A DNA stretch of 64,000 bases from Calliopsis andreniformis (lineage: Eukaryota > Arthropoda > Insecta > Hymenoptera > Andrenidae). Of the stretch, positions 61,588-64,000 are shown piece after piece. Below the pieces are notes generated by a model. That model was not told the DNA's origin. It did no database searches and was given only the letters and a program-made list of their open reading frames with translations. Both the position numbers and the translations under genes were made by a program. The stretch spans positions 2,976,001 through 3,040,000 of the forward strand of contig NW_027480467.1 in the NCBI RefSeq assembly GCF_051401765.1. The letters are read 5' to 3'. Every line of letters starts with the position of its first letter. Position 1 is the stretch's first letter.

Positions 61588-64000
61588 CCAATACTCAAAC
61601 CTCAAACCTCAAACCTCAGCCATCATCCTCAATCCTCAATCCTCAATCGTCAATCCTCAACCTTCAATCCTCAACACTCAGCCTTCAACCCTCAATCCTC
61701 AATCCTCAATCCTCAATCCTCAATCCTCAATCTTCAATCCTCAATACTCAATCTTCAATCCTCAATACTCAATCCTCAATCCTCAATATTCAATCCTCAA
61801 TACTCAATCTTCAGTCCTCAATCCGCAATCATCAATCCTCAATCCTCAATCCTCAGTCATCAATCCTCAAACTTCAGTCCTCATCCTCAATTCTCAATCC
61901 TCAACCCTCAATCCTCAAACCACAATCCTCAACTGTCAGTCCTCGTCCTCAATCCTCAACCCTCAGTCCTCAATCCTCAATCTTCAATCATCAATACTCA
62001 ATCTTCAATCCTCAACACTCAATCCTCAATCCTCATTCCTCAAACCTCAATCCTCAACCCTCAGTCCTTATCCTCAATTATCAATTCTCAATCCTCAATC
62101 CTCAATCCTCAATCATCGATCCTCTATAATCAATTTTCAATCCTAGATCCTCAATCCCCAATCCTCAATCTTTAATCCTCAATTTTTAATCCTCAATACT
62201 CAATCTTCAATCCTCAGTCCTCAGTCCTCAATCCTCAATTCTGAATTCTCAATCCTGAATCCTCAATGTTCAGCCATCAGTCCTCAACAATCAGCTGTCA
62301 ATTCTCAATTCTCAATAGAATATCATCAATTCACAGTTTTCAATACTCAATGCTCAATCTGCAATCTTCAAATATCTATACACAAACATCAATCCTCATC
62401 ACACAACACTCAACACTCAGTCCACAATCCTCAATCTTCAATCCTCAATCCTCAATCCTCAATCCTCAATCCTCAATCTTCAACCATCAATACTCATTCA
62501 TCAGTCCTCAATTCTCAATCCTCAATCCTCAATCCTCAATACTCAATAGTCAGTCTTCAATCCTCAATACTCAATATTCAATCCACAATCCTGGATCCTC
62601 AATCCTCAATCCTCATTCTTCAATCCTCAATACCCAATCCTCAACCTTCAATACTCAATCCTCAATCCTCAATTCTCAATACTCAATCCTCAGACCTCAG
62701 TCCTCAAACCTCAATCCTCAACCCTCAGCCCTCATCCTCAATCCTCAATCCTCAACCTCAATCCTCAATCTTCAATCCTCAATACCCAATCCTAAATCTT
62801 CAATCCTCAATCCTCAATTATCAATTCTCAATCCTCAGTCCTCAATTCTCTGTCCTCAAACCTCAATCCTCAAACCTCAGTCCTCGTCCTCAAACCTCAA
62901 ACCTCAATAATCATTCCGCAATCTTCACTCATCAATACTCAATCTTCAATCCTCAATCCTCAATACTCAATCCTCAATCCTCAATACTCAATCCTCAGTC
63001 CTCAGTCCTCATTCTTCAAAACTCATTCCGTCAATCCTCAATATTCAACACACAACCCTCAGCCATCAATCCAAAATTCTCAATACTCAATAGAAGATCC
63101 TGAATTCTCAGTTTTCAATACTCAATCCTCAATCTTCAATCTTCAAATCTCCTTTCACAAACATCAATTCTCATCACTCAACCCTCAACACTCATTTCCC
63201 AATCGTCAATCTTCAATACTCAATCCTCAATCCTCAATATTCAATCCTCAATACTCAATCTTCAATCCTCAGTCCTCAATTCTCAATCCTCAATCTTCAA
63301 TCCTCAATACTCAATCTTCTATCCTCAATCCTCAATACTCAATCCTCAATCCTCATTCTTCAATCCTCAACACCCAATCCTCAATCTTCAATCCTCAATC
63401 CTCAATCCTTAATTCTCAAACCTCAATCCTCAGTCCTCAGTCCTCAAACCTCAATCCTCAACCTTCAGCCCTCATCCTGGATCCTCAAACCTAAATCTTC
63501 AATCCTCAATCCACAATCCTCATGCCTCAATCCTCAATCCTCAATCATCAGTCCTCAAACCTCAATCCTGAATCCTCAACCCTCAGTCCTCAACCTTCAG
63601 ACTTCAGACCTCAACAATCAGTTGTCAATCCTCAATCCTCAATAGAATATCATCAATTCACAGTTTTCAATACTAAATTCTCGGTCTGCAATCTTCGAAT
63701 CTCTATCCACAAACATCAATCCTCATCACTCAACCCTCAACACTCAGTCACCAATCCTCAATCTTCAATCCTCTATCCTCTATCCTCAATCCTCAATCCT
63801 CAATCCTCAATCCTCAATCCTCAACCTCAATCCTCAACCTTCAATCCTCAATACTCAATCTTCAATCCTCAATCCTCAGTCCTCAAACCTCAATTCTGAA
63901 CCCTCAATGCTGAATCCTCAATCTTCAGCCCTCAGTCCTCAACAATCAGTTGTCAATCCTCAATCCTCAGTATAATATTCTCAGTTCACAGTTTTCAATT
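61570..64000 (+). repeat. H-A-B-C unit 12 (cut by window end)
   Basis: This is the partner of unit 7: A at 62,266, B at 63,522, and C begins at about 63,950 and runs off the window. A62585 is the common base where unit 7 has G34323. Confidence 0.86.

Larger units (their letters stand above)
1..64000 (+). repeat. Heptamer satellite array (CCTCAAT)n filling the window
   Basis: The sequence parses almost everywhere into 7-bp units of consensus CCTCAAT. Common variants change the last bases of TCAATCC (TCAATAC, TCAATCT, TCAATCG) or the middle (TCAGTCC, TCAAACC, TCAACCC). The + strand is strongly G-poor, because G occurs only in variant units, and pure consensus is 3/7 G+C. Occasional 6-bp or 8-bp units shift the register. 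No stretch over 300 bp lacks the repeat, and no recognisable gene, RNA or transposon interrupts it. Forward frames stay open because the unit has no stop codon; reverse frames meet TGA once per 21 bp. The match to long eukaryotic satellite is inferred from organisation, not from a recognised family. Confidence 0.98.
45291..64000 (+). repeat. 28,262-bp tandem duplication, copy 2 (truncated by window end)
   Basis: This is 18,710 bp colinear with 17,029-35,738 at constant offset. I saw no insertion or deletion, only substitutions. Those I checked include T17201/C45463, C17341/T45603, A18123/C46385, T21264/C49526, C25657/T53919, A28563/G56825, C28839/G57101 and G34323/A62585. Differences are denser in the first 1.3 kb (about eight) than in the following 17 kb (about seven noticed). 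A collapsed or duplicated long-read assembly could produce the same picture. Confidence 0.92.

Noticed and set aside
1..64000. CRISPR array
   Set aside because: The repeats are 7 bp and contiguous. There are no unique spacers of regular length, no leader and no cas genes.
1..64000. Telomere
   Set aside because: The heptamer ATTGAGG resembles telomeric units in length only. The array is highly degenerate, has nested higher-order repeats, and does not match a telomeric sequence I know.
1..64000. tRNA, rRNA or other structured RNA genes
   Set aside because: The + strand is too G-poor for cloverleaf stems, and no conserved RNA motifs were seen on either strand. The only strong stem is the 18-bp hairpin.
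1..64000. Mobile element or provirus remnant giving rise to the modules
   Set aside because: No transposase-, reverse transcriptase- or integrase-like frame, terminal repeats or target-site duplications were seen. Module edges fall in interchangeable heptamers.

Overview
The whole 64 kb window is one satellite-type array. Its basic unit is the 7-bp heptamer CCTCAAT on the + strand (ATTGAGG on the - strand), repeated roughly nine thousand times in degenerate form, with no break by ordinary single-copy sequence. I find no protein-coding gene, rRNA, tRNA, transposon or CRISPR array. The many long forward open frames follow from the heptamer: CCTCAAT contains no stop in any forward frame and 21 bp encode the 7-residue peptide SILNPQS in all three, while the reverse strand meets TGA once per 21 bp in every frame. 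The organism cannot be named. Gene-free satellite with nested higher-order repeats is most typical of eukaryotic heterochromatin (pericentromere, subtelomere, or a B or germline-restricted chromosome). Shorter heptamer arrays do exist in some bacteria, so a prokaryotic source is unlikely but not excluded.

Structure is nested on at least four scales. (1) Heptamer variants (TCAATAC, TCAATCT, TCAGTCC, TCAAACC, TCAACCC and others) stay mostly in 7-bp register. (2) Degenerate cores of about 110 bp look like non-repetitive DNA but parse almost entirely as drifted heptamers. (3) Kilobase modules recur with fixed spacing. An 18-bp palindromic hairpin (H) is followed 696 bp later by module A, 1,256 bp later by module B and 428 bp later by module C. 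A second composite of about 2.9 kb (K) often follows. (4) Large segments are copied as wholes: a block of about 6 kb present four times, a tandem pair of about 4.3 kb, a pair of about 1.3 kb 5.19 kb apart, and a 28,262-bp tandem duplication.

Layout. 1-4.6 kb holds older, more varied sequence with eight degenerate cores; parts of it reappear rearranged at 42.1-44.5 kb. 4.6-17.0 kb is a patchwork of partial H-A, K and A-B-C units. 17,029-45,290 is copy 1 of the 28,262-bp unit. 45,291-64,000 is the first 18.7 kb of copy 2, which runs off the window. The offset between the copies stays exactly 28,262 bp at every marker I checked, with only scattered substitutions, so the duplication is recent or is an assembly artefact.

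The points most worth attention are the 28-kb duplication without visible indels, the 20 copies of a perfect 7-bp-stem hairpin in an otherwise G-poor strand, and the graded series of cores that appears to show this palindrome being built. I do not see an encoded biological system. All repeat boundaries were read by eye and are good to a few bases where markers are exact, otherwise to tens of bases.
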